64,000 nt of DNA from Gammaproteobacteria bacterium (GCA_003252455.1 QKED01000005.1:1-64000), one strand, 5' to 3'; shown: positions 1 through 8,045, counted from the first letter of the stretch. The notes: generated from the letters alone by a model not told the origin. A program made the numbers and translations.

Positions 1-114
1 CAGCGTGGCCAGGGTGATCCCTGTTTCTTCCGAAAGATCCTTCACCGAGCGGCTCTGCGGCGGCATCATCTGCCGAAGCACCCACTCGCGACGCTCTGTT
101 GAGTAGCGACCCAT
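1..114 (-). CDS. Transposase OrfA-like, N-terminal fragment (runs off the window)
   Basis: The minus-strand start ATG at 112-114 begins MGRYSTERREWVLRQM, followed by residues reading RSVKDLSEETGITLATL. This is the N-terminal helix-turn-helix of OrfA proteins of the IS3/IS911 group, which bind the IS ends and are extended by frameshifting into the DDE transposase. A good Shine-Dalgarno (GGAG...AAGGA) precedes the ATG. Only 38 codons are inside the window, so the catalytic part cannot be judged. The family call rests on the typical [RY]S-E-R...V-x-E-[GE]-I-[ST]-x-[AT]-[TL] pattern. Confidence 0.6.
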   Translation of the reverse strand, partial: MGRYSTERREWVLRQMMPPQSRSVKDLSEETGITLATL

Positions 115-185
115 TCCTTTCTCTCCACCGCCCCCTGCCTGCGGGTTTTTCAAATCAAGGGGAGGCGACAACTATCCTGACACAG
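1..185 (-). mobile_element. Left end of an IS3-like insertion sequence (partial)
   Basis: The first 114 bases encode, on the minus strand, the N-terminus of an IS3-type OrfA. About 60 bases upstream of its start the sequence changes from GC-rich to the AT-rich neighbouring gene, and a run of C residues followed by TGTGTCAGGATAG (minus strand) marks a likely terminus near 172-185. The other end lies outside the window, so the exact boundary and any target duplication cannot be fixed here. Confidence 0.5.
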
Positions 186-558
186 GGGGGTCTCGTACAT
201 ATGAAAACATTCCTGGATATCCTGGTTCTTCATATGCGTATGGGAGAACGAACAGATCACCATCAGCAAGTGCACCTAGACTATCAGTTCCCATTGCTGT
301 TGTGATTGCTGCAAAAGCAGCGTCAGGGTTAATTAAACCCATCCATGACATACTTGCATGGAAAATATTATCAGAAAAATCACCATCTTTATTCGGATCA
401 AAAACCTGATTGTACGTTGCGGTGGTGCTGCCATCATTAGTTATGAAGAGCACATCATAGATGGTTCCGTCAATATCAACGCCTGTCAAAGTATATGCGC
501 TTACGTTAGTAATTGATAAATAACTTAGCGCCAAAGCGAAAAATGTACGCATAATCAT
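172..558 (-). CDS. Secreted hypothetical protein, probably truncated by the IS
   Basis: This encodes 128 residues with an N-terminal signal peptide (MIMRTFFALALSYLSITNVSA, cleavage near residue 21). The mature part is acidic and Asn/Asp/Gly-rich (DPNKDGDFSDNIFHASM), which suggests an exported, perhaps Ca-binding or PEP-CTERM-like protein, but no family is recognised. Base composition is clearly more AT-rich than most of the window. The last few codons (VRDPPVSG) appear to lie in, or at the edge of, the adjacent IS terminus, so the natural C-terminus is probably lost. Start chosen at 558; the downstream Met2/Met3 codons are equally possible. Confidence 0.5.
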   Translation of the reverse strand: MIMRTFFALALSYLSITNVSAYTLTGVDIDGTIYDVLFITNDGSTTATYNQVFDPNKDGDFSDNIFHASMSWMGLINPDAAFAAITTAMGTDSLGALADGDLFVLPYAYEEPGYPGMFSYVRDPPVSG

Positions 559-916
559 TATTCAAGCCTCCTGTATGGAAATATTGTGAATGCCGTATAA
601 TTGGTGTGCTTGTATGTTAATTCGTGTTTGTCGGTTATATATATAGCCAGTTGTTAATATTTTTTTATGTAAATCGCTTGCGTATACTGTCAGGTTTTCG
701 TTTAATAGGATAATTGCGAAAAATGGGTTGGGTCTTACGGTGCTTATCAAAGTACCTGTCGCCTAATTCGATCTAATTCACTGAGCAAACTCCTTGGACA
801 GCCATTCATTAACTCCCCAACTAGTAAGAAATGATCACTTCTTCGGCTAACCCCGGATTTGGTCCGTATGGCAGCCCAATTCCGACACAACGAGTTATAA
901 GGGTCAGGTCTTGAAA
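559..916. other. AT-rich intergenic stretch, no supported gene
   Basis: The short minus-strand frame at 562-750 has no recognisable domain or ribosome binding site. The segment GGGTCAGGTCTTGAAAAG (901-917) has a near repeat, GTCTTGAAAAGCC, at about 997-1009. It resembles the GGGTCAGGTCTTG strings often seen near REP-associated (RAYT) elements, but no RAYT gene is present here. Confidence 0.4.
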
Positions 917-947
917 AGCCGTAAGCGAAAGCTTACGGCTGTTTTTT
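917..947. terminator. Rho-independent terminator, probably bidirectional
   Basis: A perfect 10-bp stem AGCCGTAAGC / GCTTACGGCT (917-926 and 931-940) has a GAAA loop and a T-run at 942-947 on the plus strand. On the minus strand the stem is followed by TTTTC. It sits about 80 bases past the stop of the minus-strand toxin gene, so it plausibly ends the phd-relE transcript. Confidence 0.75.
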
Positions 948-1027
948 GTCTGTGAGCTTGGAGCAGCGCGCACGGGCAGGAGCGCGATGGTGTCGCGTCT
1001 TGAAAAGCCACATTTCACTGATACACC

Positions 1028-1312
1028 TCAGGTCCGCCCACCGGCGTGCTCGTAGACCTCGCCCCGCTCCCGCTTACCTACGGCGATGACGTAGATGAGG
1101 ATCTCCTCATCGCTGACCTCGTAGACCAGCCTGTAGCCTGCCGTGCGGAGTATGATCTTGTAGGTATTGTGGAAGCCGCGTAGCTGGCCGGCGGGGTTGT
1201 GGGGGTGCTCGGCGCGCTCCTTGAGCTTCTTCTTGAACTGGAGCTGGATGCTACGATCAAGCTTGTTCCACTCCTTGAGGGCGGAGGGGAGGAACTTGAC
1301 CCTATAGGTCAT
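1028..1312 (-). CDS. RelE/ParE-family toxin
   Basis: This is a 94-residue type II toxin of the RelE/ParE superfamily (likely a ribosome-dependent mRNA interferase). Family features visible are the N-terminal strand MTYRVKFLPSALKEWNKL, the basic helix FKKKLKERAEHP, the central GFHNTYKIILRTAGYRLVYEV core, and the C-terminal IYVIAVGKRERGEVYE. RelE toxins use a basic/Tyr set in this GYRLVY...VGKRE region. It overlaps the upstream antitoxin by 11 bp, as is usual for translationally coupled antitoxin-toxin operons. Length matches the family and no lesion is seen, so the pair is probably functional. Confidence 0.88.
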   Translation of the reverse strand: MTYRVKFLPSALKEWNKLDRSIQLQFKKKLKERAEHPHNPAGQLRGFHNTYKIILRTAGYRLVYEVSDEEILIYVIAVGKRERGEVYEHAGGRT

Positions 1313-1553
1313 CCAGGTTCACCTCGATGGAGTCGGGCTTTTCGTGGGCGCGCTGCTTGACCAACTCGCCCAGCTCGGCATCATCCAGCCGCTCCAGGAG
1401 GCGCTCGTAGGTGTCGGCGGGGATGAGGTAGGCGGCGGGGACGTTGTGGTTGAGGATGGCCACCGGCGCGCCCTCGGCCTGATTGATTAGGGCGGTGGGG
1501 TTGCGCTTGAGCTCTGAGATGCTGGCGGTGAGGGAAGAGAGGATGTGTTTCAT
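1302..1553 (-). CDS. Phd/YefM-family antitoxin
   Basis: This 83-residue antitoxin is the upstream partner of the RelE-like toxin. The N-terminal Phd/YefM fold is recognisable from ASISELKRNPTALINQAEGAPVAILNHNVPAAYLIPADTYERLLE, which binds operator DNA. The acidic C-terminal tail (DSIEVNLDDL) would wrap the toxin. The ATG at 1551-1553 is preceded on the minus strand by a purine-rich stretch. The operon is expected to be autorepressed by the antitoxin-toxin complex; a clear operator palindrome was not found in the AT-rich DNA upstream. Confidence 0.88.
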   Translation of the reverse strand: MKHILSSLTASISELKRNPTALINQAEGAPVAILNHNVPAAYLIPADTYERLLERLDDAELGELVKQRAHEKPDSIEVNLDDL

Positions 1554-2333
1554 GGGGCTGGCTCTATGTGACCACTATTTGGGCCTAAATATAGCTCTTT
1601 GCGCGGTGTGGAACCAGTTGCACAGGAATGGGGCCATGTACGGACTGGTTCAGGCCTAGATTCGGAGCTACTGGGGTCACGGAGCTACTGGGGTCAGATC
1701 TGATATCTCTCCCTAACCGCTCTGCTTCATCGGGCTGCTCTAGACCTCCGACTCCTTCAATACCACATGTCGTGGACACTAATATTTGCTCTAATGTATT
1801 TCATGGATACTGTGAGATTTCTGCAATCATCTTACGCATTGCGCTGTAATGTTCGTGCTTAATGCTTGTTCCATAGTAAACCATGCATTTGACCTAAATA
1901 TGTTGCCCTTCATGACGATAAGGTCAGATATTCGCTCTGAAACCATTCCGCTTCAAACATCACATCTGTCATATCTCGAATTGGCGTCCGTAGATCTGCG
2001 TAGTGCAGCCCTTTCGGTTGCGTGCTAGGCTGCGCACGGCATGAGATCCATCTTTATCCTGTCACGGTTTCTCGGGGTAGTTGATGGACCACCACCTGGT
2101 TCAGCATTTAGTCCCGCACAGGTATGAAGCCGACCGACACTCAAAGTGGGTACTACGGGCACTACGCTACAGGGCGTGGATTTCGTTTTGCAACGGGAGG
2201 GGGCGGAGACGCAATTAGCCGTGCGTTGGTCGATGACCTCGACCTCGCCTAGAGCAACGCCTATTTCGATCAGGTCTACTGGCAGTGTGCCCTGGCGGTA
2301 GCGGGCCTGCCGCTCCGTCTGCGCCGTTGACTG
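1554..2333. other. Non-coding or decayed DNA with a short tandem repeat
   Basis: No open frame here has a convincing domain or ribosome binding site. The stretch contains a perfect 17-bp tandem duplication at 1663-1679 and 1680-1696. The following pseudogene remnants suggest that this is decayed accessory DNA. Confidence 0.4.
1663..1696. repeat. Perfect 17-bp direct repeat, two copies
   Basis: CGGAGCTACTGGGGTCA occurs twice back to back (1663-1679, 1680-1696). The GGGGTCAG motif recurs near 1690 and resembles strings associated with REP/RAYT elements. Confidence 0.8.
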
Positions 2334-2604
2334 TTGGAGATGAAGGCCCTGCACACTGCGCAGGAGGGGTATCTCGTGGTGCGTGGTCTGCTGCTTCCCG
2401 CTGAACTACCACCGACCCCACGTGGTACGCCCGAGCACGAGAATCAGTCGGTGGACTGGTGCCGCCCGCTGCTGGTCATCCTGCTCAACCAGATCGGCGT
2501 CGTCTACTCGTTCAAGGGGAAGGAAGAGGAGAACTACGTCGACTCGATCTTCCCCATCGAGGCGGATGGCCAGCTCCAGGCAGGTTCCAACAAGACCAGC
2601 CCCC
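2334..2604 (+). pseudogene. Remnant of a TauD/clavaminate-synthase-like dioxygenase
   Basis: The frame starting at 2334 reads HTAQEGYLVVRGLLLPAELPPTP and, further on, VYSFKGKEEENYVDSIFPIEADGQ then QAGSNKTS. This matches the N-terminal third of TauD-type Fe(II)/2-oxoglutarate oxygenases (RGLP...LPPTP, then V-x-D-I-x-P, then the GS-N/K segment before the HxE iron motif). The iron-binding HTE motif that should follow is absent, because the frame runs straight into a toxin-like sequence. It is called a remnant from family memory; a search would be needed to name the closest subfamily. Confidence 0.45.
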
Positions 2605-2607
2605 GTT

Positions 2608-2844
2608 TGCTCGCGGCTCACCCTGATACGGGTGACGTGATCCCTGGTCGCGGTGGCTGTCGTAAGATGGGCTGGTCGCGCGGGCATGGGTCACCGGGGT
2701 GTGTGCGTGTCTCTTCTTCACCCAGCTACCCAACGGCCATGTCGGGCTCCTGGTCATCTACGCGAAGAGCGTACAAGGGAACATTCGGCCCACACCCCGC
2801 AGGCATTCAGAGAGGCAATCGAACAGGGGCGCCGCCAGCCTTGA
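2608..2844 (+). pseudogene. Frameshifted RelE/HigB-like toxin remnant
   Basis: Pieces of one toxin are spread over all three forward frames: LLAAHPDTGDVIPGRGGCRKM, then RWAGRAGMGHRG, then TQLPNGHVGLLVIYAKSVQGNI, then AHTPQAFREAIEQG. Read together they follow the RelE/HigB-type pattern GDVIPG-x-GG-x-RK-x-RW...G-x-RV-x-Y...LL-x-IYAKS...NIP-x-H...IRE-x-IE. At least three frameshifts are needed to join them, so the gene is dead. It follows directly on the dioxygenase remnant without an intergenic gap, which implies a deletion or recombination joint near 2605. Confidence 0.65.
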
Positions 2845-3052
2845 GGCCCTGCTTATGCCTTAATCGATACAGCCATGCATCCCCCTGAAGTCATTACCGA
2901 AAGGCTTGGCTGAGTATTGGGGCCGCGAGTCTAGCCACGAGTCCACTACGTTGCGTACATACTGTTTAAGCTCACCGATTTATTGTGTTGAGGTCGCCAC
3001 TTATGCGCCTCGAAGGGTTGATTCTGATCACCATCTCGACGGGAGCTAGGCG

Positions 3053-3136
3053 ACAGAGGCCGCAGCGAGGCTCAAAACTTATCGTGCAGGTGAACTCGAT
3101 GGTGTTCCGATGGAGGCGCTCATAAAGGAGGATTGA
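3053..3136 (+). pseudogene. C-terminal remnant of an addiction-module antitoxin
   Basis: The frame ending at the TGA 3134-3136 reads TEAAARLKTYRAGELDGV then PMEALIKED. This is the C-terminal consensus of the small addiction-module component family (E-A-x-x-R-x-x-x-Y-x-x-G-E-[LI]-x-x-V-[PS]-x-E-x-[LV]). A stop codon lies just upstream, so only the C-terminus survives. ATGCGTGTAATATTCACATAG overlaps the stop as if a ParE-type toxin had followed; that reading stops after six codons. Confidence 0.4.
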
Positions 3137-3572
3137 TGCGTGTAATATTCACATAGCTTGCCAAATTGGCGTTGCAGGGTGGGGTTCTTTGGATGGAGCG
3201 AAAGAGATGGGAAAAGGTTGCACTGGCATGGCGGTCGGTCGTCTCTTGATGTGTATGAAGATTTAATCGCCATTCATCTAGAGTTGGTTTTTCACGTTGC
3301 GCCCTTTTCCATTTCTCCCATTCTCGGTACAGCGCAGGCCGGTGTTCTGCGCGAGTCTGGACTGATACAGATTGACGACCGCATATTCTTGGCGGTAGAT
3401 GGATGCCGGGCGTGGGCACGCATCATTCAAGCTACGCAGAGATCGCGGGCTGGCAGCAGCGTCTCCAGCAGATTGGCCGCAGCCGCTCTATGAAAGACGG
3501 CAGGTAATCGCTCCTGATTCAGAAAATATTGGCATTCATCAACTTAACTCTTCGCAACCATGAGGATATCTC
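3137..3572. other. Decayed DNA and leader of the methyltransferase operon
   Basis: The 3158-3493 frame has no recognisable domain. Just after the antitoxin remnant, MRVIFT-stop-LAKLALQ would fit a ParE N-terminus with a nonsense codon, but the rest cannot be followed. The last ~80 bases before 3573 should hold the promoter of the downstream operon; AGAAAATATTGGCATTCA is AT-rich, but no -35/-10 pair is convincing. Confidence 0.3.
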
Positions 3573-4589
3573 GTGTCAACGCTGGAAGCCTGCACCTGTA
3601 TAGACCTGACTCAAGCACTGCCCCCAGAACAATTTGCCGAGGATGTGCGTGCCGGGCTGATCGCGCCGCAGAAATATCTGCCGGTTAAATACCTTTACAA
3701 CCATACAGGTTCGCCATTGTTTGAGGAGATTACGCAAAATCCTCACTATTACCTGACCCGTGCTGAAGAAGAGATTTTAAGAACCTATGCCTCAGACATC
3801 CTGACGGAATTGCCTGTCGATACGGCACTGGTGGAACTGGGCAGCGGCAGCGCGGCGAAAACCCGCCAGTTAATCGAGGCATTGCTCAACCGGCAGTCCC
3901 GTCCTTTGTTTGTACCCATTGATATTTCACGGGATTTTCTGTTTACTCAGGTTCAGCAACTCAGTGCGGATTATCCGGCGCTGCGCGTGCTGGGGATTGC
4001 GGCGGACTACCATGCCGGACTGGAGATTCTGGCGGAGAAGGTGCCGCAATCGCGTCTGATTCTCTGGCTGGGTTCGGACATCGGACATACCGGCTATGCG
4101 ACTGCAGCGGAACACTTAAAGCAGGAGCTGGTGCCCTTGCTGAATCCTGAAGACCGCATTCTGCTGGGCATTGACCTGAAAAAACCGGTGGATAAGCTGC
4201 ACGCCGCCTATGGCTGCACCCGGCAACCCTGTATCCATACGGCAAGCCAGGATTTTGCCCTGAATCTGCTGCAAAGAATCAATTATGAACTGGACGGCGA
4301 TTTTGACATACCGGCCTTTCAATACCAGTGCCATTACGACGAAGAGGCCGGCTGCATCAATATCTATCTGGTGTCCATGCGCGAGCAGACGGTCACCGTG
4401 AAAGCGCTGGGCTTGACCGTCGGGTTTGGTGACGGCGATCACATCCACATCCATAGCAGCTACAAATACGACGACGCAGACATTCAGTGCCTGGCGGAAA
4501 AGGCGGGTTTACGCCTGCAACGCCAGTGGTTCGACGCTGAACACCTGTTCAGTGTCAATCTGCTCGCGCCAGTCGCCGCAGGCGAATAA
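3573..4589 (+). CDS. EgtD-like SAM-dependent amino-acid N-methyltransferase
   Basis: This 338-residue protein is of the EgtD/Methyltransf_33 family, whose known member trimethylates L-histidine to hercynine. Visible features are the family N-terminus KYLYNHTGSPLFEEIT (39-54) and YYLTRAEEEIL (59-69), the SAM-binding ELGSGSA (88-94), LGSDIGH (166-172), and the C-terminal LNLLQRINYEL (230-240). The substrate pocket deviates: where EgtD has F-N-x-N, this has FALN (228-231); where EgtD has TEVS-x-K, this has IHSSYK (293-298); GSxIGN is GSDIGH. In EgtD the corresponding Asn and Glu hold the histidine amino/carboxyl groups and imidazole, so the substrate is probably not histidine. It is first in an operon with a P-type ATPase 4 bp downstream and a DddP-like enzyme. 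No EgtB or OvoA is nearby. Confidence 0.8.
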   Translation: MSTLEACTCIDLTQALPPEQFAEDVRAGLIAPQKYLPVKYLYNHTGSPLFEEITQNPHYYLTRAEEEILRTYASDILTELPVDTALVELGSGSAAKTRQLIEALLNRQSRPLFVPIDISRDFLFTQVQQLSADYPALRVLGIAADYHAGLEILAEKVPQSRLILWLGSDIGHTGYATAAEHLKQELVPLLNPEDRILLGIDLKKPVDKLHAAYGCTRQPCIHTASQDFALNLLQRINYELDGDFDIPAFQYQCHYDEEAGCINIYLVSMREQTVTVKALGLTVGFGDGDHIHIHSSYKYDDADIQCLAEKAGLRLQRQWFDAEHLFSVNLLAPVAAGE

Positions 4590-4593
4590 AGCC

Positions 4594-6678
4594 ATGCTTC
4601 CTCTCATTCCAATCGCAACACACCTGCTGTTTACCGGCGCATTGGGCGGTGCAGCGTATGGCGGCTTGCGGGCTGGCGAAAAGCACCAGTTAGGCAAGAA
4701 AACCAGTCAGGCGCTGCGCAAGGCAGAAAAGGGCTATCAGGCGCTGGTGCGCCGGCACGTGGATCCCTGGTTCGGCACGCGCCTGCGCGCGCAACAACTC
4801 GAAGAATTTTCCGGCGAAACCAGCGCGCAGGAAGCCGAGGTGAATCGGAAACTGGGGCTGTCGCTGCTCAATGTGGGTGTTGGCGCGCTTGGCGCCTACG
4901 TGTATCCGCCGCTGTTGCTGCTCAATGCGGCTGGCCTGCTGTATCTGGCCGGGCCGGTGATCTACGGCAGCCTGCGCACGCTGGTTTACGAAAAGCGCCT
5001 GCAATACCGGCTGTTTGCCTTTATCAGCGTGCTGGCCAATTTTCTCGGCGGTTTTTATGTGATTGGCAGCCTCATGCTGACTGTGGTGTTTATAGCCTTC
5101 AAGGTATCGGCGCGCAGTGAAGCCTATTCGCGCAAAGCCCTGATGGGCGCATTTGCCCTGCACACACCGGACACCGTGTGGCTGCGGGTGGATGGGGTGG
5201 AGGTGGAAACGCCGTTCAGCCAGTTGCGCATTGGCGATGTGCTGGTACTCAACGCAGGCCAGACGGTGCCGGTGGACGGGCGCGTTGTCTCTGGCATGGC
5301 CACTCTGGACCAGCACCGCCTGACCGGTGAATCGCAGCCGGTGGAAAAGAGCGCGGGCGATACCGTGCTGGCTTCGACGCTGGTGTTGTCCGGCAAGCTG
5401 CATGTGCGCGTGGAGCAGACCGGGGACGCTACCGCCGCTGCGCAGATGGCAGAAATTCTTAATAACACATCCACTCACCACCTTTCCTGCGCGGCACGTA
5501 GCGAGCAGTTGGCGGATAGACTGACGCTGCCGGTGCTGGCTGCCAGCGGTCTGGCGCTGGTCAGCGTCGGTGTGGGGGGGGCGGTGGCGATCCTGAACAG
5601 CGGCTTTGGCTCCACCATGTTTTTCGCCGGCCCGCTGAGTATGCTCAGTTACCTCAATCTCGCCTCGCACCAGGGCATTCTGGTCAAAGACGGGCGTGCG
5701 CTGGAAACCCTGCACGCGGTAGACACAGTGATCTTCGACAAAACCGGTACTCTGACCTTGGAGCTGCCGGAACTGGCCATGATTCATTGCGCCCAAGGCT
5801 GGCAGGAGGATGAGGTGCTGGCGCTGGCGGCCTGTGCCGAACACCGCCAGACCCATCCCATCGCCCGTGCGATTCAGGCGGCAGCCCGCCAGCGTGAAGT
5901 CGCATACGAAGTGCCTGAAGAGGCGGATTATGCGCTGGGTTTTGGTCTGCGTGTGACACACCCGCTGGGCTTGGTGCGCGTGGGTAGCGCGCGCTTCATG
6001 GCTGAAGAGAGCATTGTTATTCCGGCTGAAATTGAGCGCGAGCAGGCGCGTTGTGCGGAGCAGGGGTGTTCGCTGGTGATGGTCGCACTAGACGGCACGC
6101 TGGTAGGCGCTTTGGAGCTGCAAGCGCAGCTGCGACCGGAGACGCCAGCGCTGATTGAACAGCTTCACGCACGCGGCCTGAAGCTGGCGATCTTGTCCGG
6201 CGACCATGTCGGGCCTACGCGCTACCTGGCAGAGCGCCTTGGTATCGATGACTATTTCGCTGAAGTGCTGCCAGAAGGCAAAGCGGCGCAAATCCAGGCG
6301 CTACAACAAGCTGGGCGGGTGGTCTGTTTCGTGGGTGACGGCATCAACGATGCCATCGCCTTGCAGCAGGCCGATGTCTCCGTCTCCATGCGCGGTGCTA
6401 CCACCCTCGCCACCGACAGCGCGCAGGTGGTGCTGACCAGCGGTTCGTTGCACCAACTGGAGCAATTATTCGAGTTGGCGCAGGAGTTCAAACACAACCT
6501 CGACAATACCCTGATGTTCTCCTACGTGCCGGGCAGCCTTCTGATCGGCGGCGTGTTTCTGCTGCATTTCGGCATGGGTGCCGCGCTAGTGCTCTACAGC
6601 GCCGGGCTGACCGGGGCTATCGGCAATGCGCTCTATCCCCTGCGCCGACTGCAAACCGATCATCCAGCCGCCCATTGA
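4594..6678 (+). CDS. P1B-like (HAD-type) P-type ATPase lacking the CPx motif
   Basis: This 694-residue protein starts at ATG 4594, 4 bases after the methyltransferase stop; an upstream in-frame extension would overlap that gene. All catalytic motifs are intact: LTGES (243-247), DKTGT with the phosphorylated Asp (382-386), HP (421-422) and GDGIND (581-586). The N-terminus has no heavy-metal-associated domain but carries a basic, Gln/Lys-rich segment (about 28-85) between hydrophobic stretches. In the transport helix before the P domain, the usual CPC/SPC is FAGPLSM (344-350), so the metal-binding Cys is missing. ATP hydrolysis looks possible, but the ligand is unclear. Co-operonic position suggests that it moves a compound or ion tied to the flanking methyltransferase and lyase. 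The stop is followed 11 bases later by the next start. Confidence 0.85.
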   Translation: MLPLIPIATHLLFTGALGGAAYGGLRAGEKHQLGKKTSQALRKAEKGYQALVRRHVDPWFGTRLRAQQLEEFSGETSAQEAEVNRKLGLSLLNVGVGALGAYVYPPLLLLNAAGLLYLAGPVIYGSLRTLVYEKRLQYRLFAFISVLANFLGGFYVIGSLMLTVVFIAFKVSARSEAYSRKALMGAFALHTPDTVWLRVDGVEVETPFSQLRIGDVLVLNAGQTVPVDGRVVSGMATLDQHRLTGESQPVEKSAGDTVLASTLVLSGKLHVRVEQTGDATAAAQMAEILNNTSTHHLSCAARSEQLADRLTLPVLAASGLALVSVGVGGAVAILNSGFGSTMFFAGPLSMLSYLNLASHQGILVKDGRALETLHAVDTVIFDKTGTLTLELPELAMIHCAQGWQEDEVLALAACAEHRQTHPIARAIQAAARQREVAYEVPEEADYALGFGLRVTHPLGLVRVGSARFMAEESIVIPAEIEREQARCAEQGCSLVMVALDGTLVGALELQAQLRPETPALIEQLHARGLKLAILSGDHVGPTRYLAERLGIDDYFAEVLPEGKAAQIQALQQAGRVVCFVGDGINDAIALQQADVSVSMRGATTLATDSAQVVLTSGSLHQLEQLFELAQEFKHNLDNTLMFSYVPGSLLIGGVFLLHFGMGAALVLYSAGLTGAIGNALYPLRRLQTDHPAAH

Positions 6679-6689
6679 GGTGCAACGTC

Positions 6690-8045
6690 ATGAATCGTAA
6701 GCACAACATGGCCTCTTCCATGTTTCGCCGTTACCAGCCGAAAATCAATCCACACCAGCCACCATCACCGGAAACCCTGCGCCACCTGGAAACATCCAGC
6801 GGCCTGACGCTGGAACCCAGCGATCTGGCGCAGCAGGAGTGGCAGACGCTGGGGCTGGAACTGCCGGACTGGCCCGTGATTCGCGGCTATCGTCTGGAAC
6901 GGGTGCGCCAGATGCTGCGGCGCATGGATTACGCCGGCATCCTACTGTTCGATCCCATCAACATCCGCTATGCCACCGATACCGCCAACATGCAGGTGTG
7001 GTGTATGCATAACGCCGTGCGCTACTGCTTTATCGCCACCGAAGGGCCGGTGGTGTTATTCGAGTTTTACAACTGCGATCACATCAGCAGTCACCTCGAC
7101 TTAGTGGACGAAATCCGCCCCATTACCATGTGGTTTTATGTCGGCGCCGGGCCGCGTCTGCATGAACACGCCGTCAGGTGGGCCGATGAAATTGCCGACC
7201 TAGTACGCACGCACGGCGGCGGCAATAACCGTCTGGCGCTGGATCACTGCAACCCCGAAGGCGTTGCCGCTTTGCAGAAGCAGGGAATGGAGATCGTCAA
7301 CGGCGAAGAGATCATGGAATTGGCGCGCATGATTAAGCACGACGAAGAGATCAAGGCCATGCGCTGCTCGATGGCCTCCACCGAAAAGGCCATTGCCCTC
7401 ATGCGCGAGAAGCTGGAGCCCGGCGTTTCCGAGATGCGGCTGTGGTCGTATCTGCACGCGGAAAACATCGCACGCGGCGGCGAATGGATCGAAACCCGCC
7501 TGCTCTCTTCCGGCCCGCGCACCAATCCCTGGTATCAGGAGTGCAGCAAACGCATCATCCAGGCCGGAGACCTGGTCGCCTTCGACACGGATCTCATCGG
7601 TCCTTACGGCCTGTGTTCAGACATCTCCCGCACCTGGCGATGTGGCGGCGGCAAAGGCACCTCCGCACAGCGTGAAATTTACGGCATGGCCTACGAACAG
7701 ATTCAATACAACCAGAGCCAGATCAAAGCCGGCCTCTCTTTCCGCGAATTGGCAGAAAACGCTAAACGCTACCCCTGGGATGAGTTCAATGCCTATACCC
7801 TGCTCTATCACAGCGTAGGTCTGTGCGACGAATACCCCGCGATCTTCTTCCCGGAGCACTGGGAACTCTATGGCAACGATGGCGTGTTGGAAGAAAACAT
7901 GGTCCTGTGCGTGGAGAGCTACGTCAGCCGCGTGGAAGGCGGCGAAGGGGTGAAACTGGAAGAGCAGGTACTCGTCACCCGCAATGGCGTTGAACCCCTG
8001 TCATCATATCCTTACGAAGCCGATTTATTGTCCGGCGAAATTTAA
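6690..8045 (+). CDS. DddP-like M24-family enzyme (possible DMSP lyase)
   Basis: This 451-residue protein starts at ATG 6690 with GAGG nine bases upstream. It has the pita-bread M24 fold and is close to DMSP lyase DddP rather than to Xaa-Pro aminopeptidases: ILLFDPINIRYATDTANMQVW (84-104), AENIARGGEWIETRL, SSGPRTNPWYQEC, FDTDLIGPYGLCSDISRTW (298-316), HSVGLCDEYP (374-383), CVESYVS, and KLEEQVLVT. The six metal ligands of DddP are matched by D299, D301, D311, H374, E409 and E424. The catalytic base Asp of DddP (six residues after the His) is D380, and its partner Tyr is Y369. DddP releases dimethylsulfide and acrylate from DMSP. In an operon with an EgtD-like methyltransferase, another beta-onium substrate such as a betaine is conceivable; that part is inference. 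Confidence 0.75.
   Translation: MNRKHNMASSMFRRYQPKINPHQPPSPETLRHLETSSGLTLEPSDLAQQEWQTLGLELPDWPVIRGYRLERVRQMLRRMDYAGILLFDPINIRYATDTANMQVWCMHNAVRYCFIATEGPVVLFEFYNCDHISSHLDLVDEIRPITMWFYVGAGPRLHEHAVRWADEIADLVRTHGGGNNRLALDHCNPEGVAALQKQGMEIVNGEEIMELARMIKHDEEIKAMRCSMASTEKAIALMREKLEPGVSEMRLWSYLHAENIARGGEWIETRLLSSGPRTNPWYQECSKRIIQAGDLVAFDTDLIGPYGLCSDISRTWRCGGGKGTSAQREIYGMAYEQIQYNQSQIKAGLSFRELAENAKRYPWDEFNAYTLLYHSVGLCDEYPAIFFPEHWELYGNDGVLEENMVLCVESYVSRVEGGEGVKLEEQVLVTRNGVEPLSSYPYEADLLSGEI

Noticed and set aside
562-1018. Two short minus-strand frames (62 and 65 codons)
   Set aside because: No ribosome binding site or family similarity; the second spans a terminator hairpin.
3158-3493. 111-codon frame before the methyltransferase gene
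   Set aside because: No recognisable domain; it lies in decayed DNA. A ParE remnant was considered, but only the first few residues would fit.
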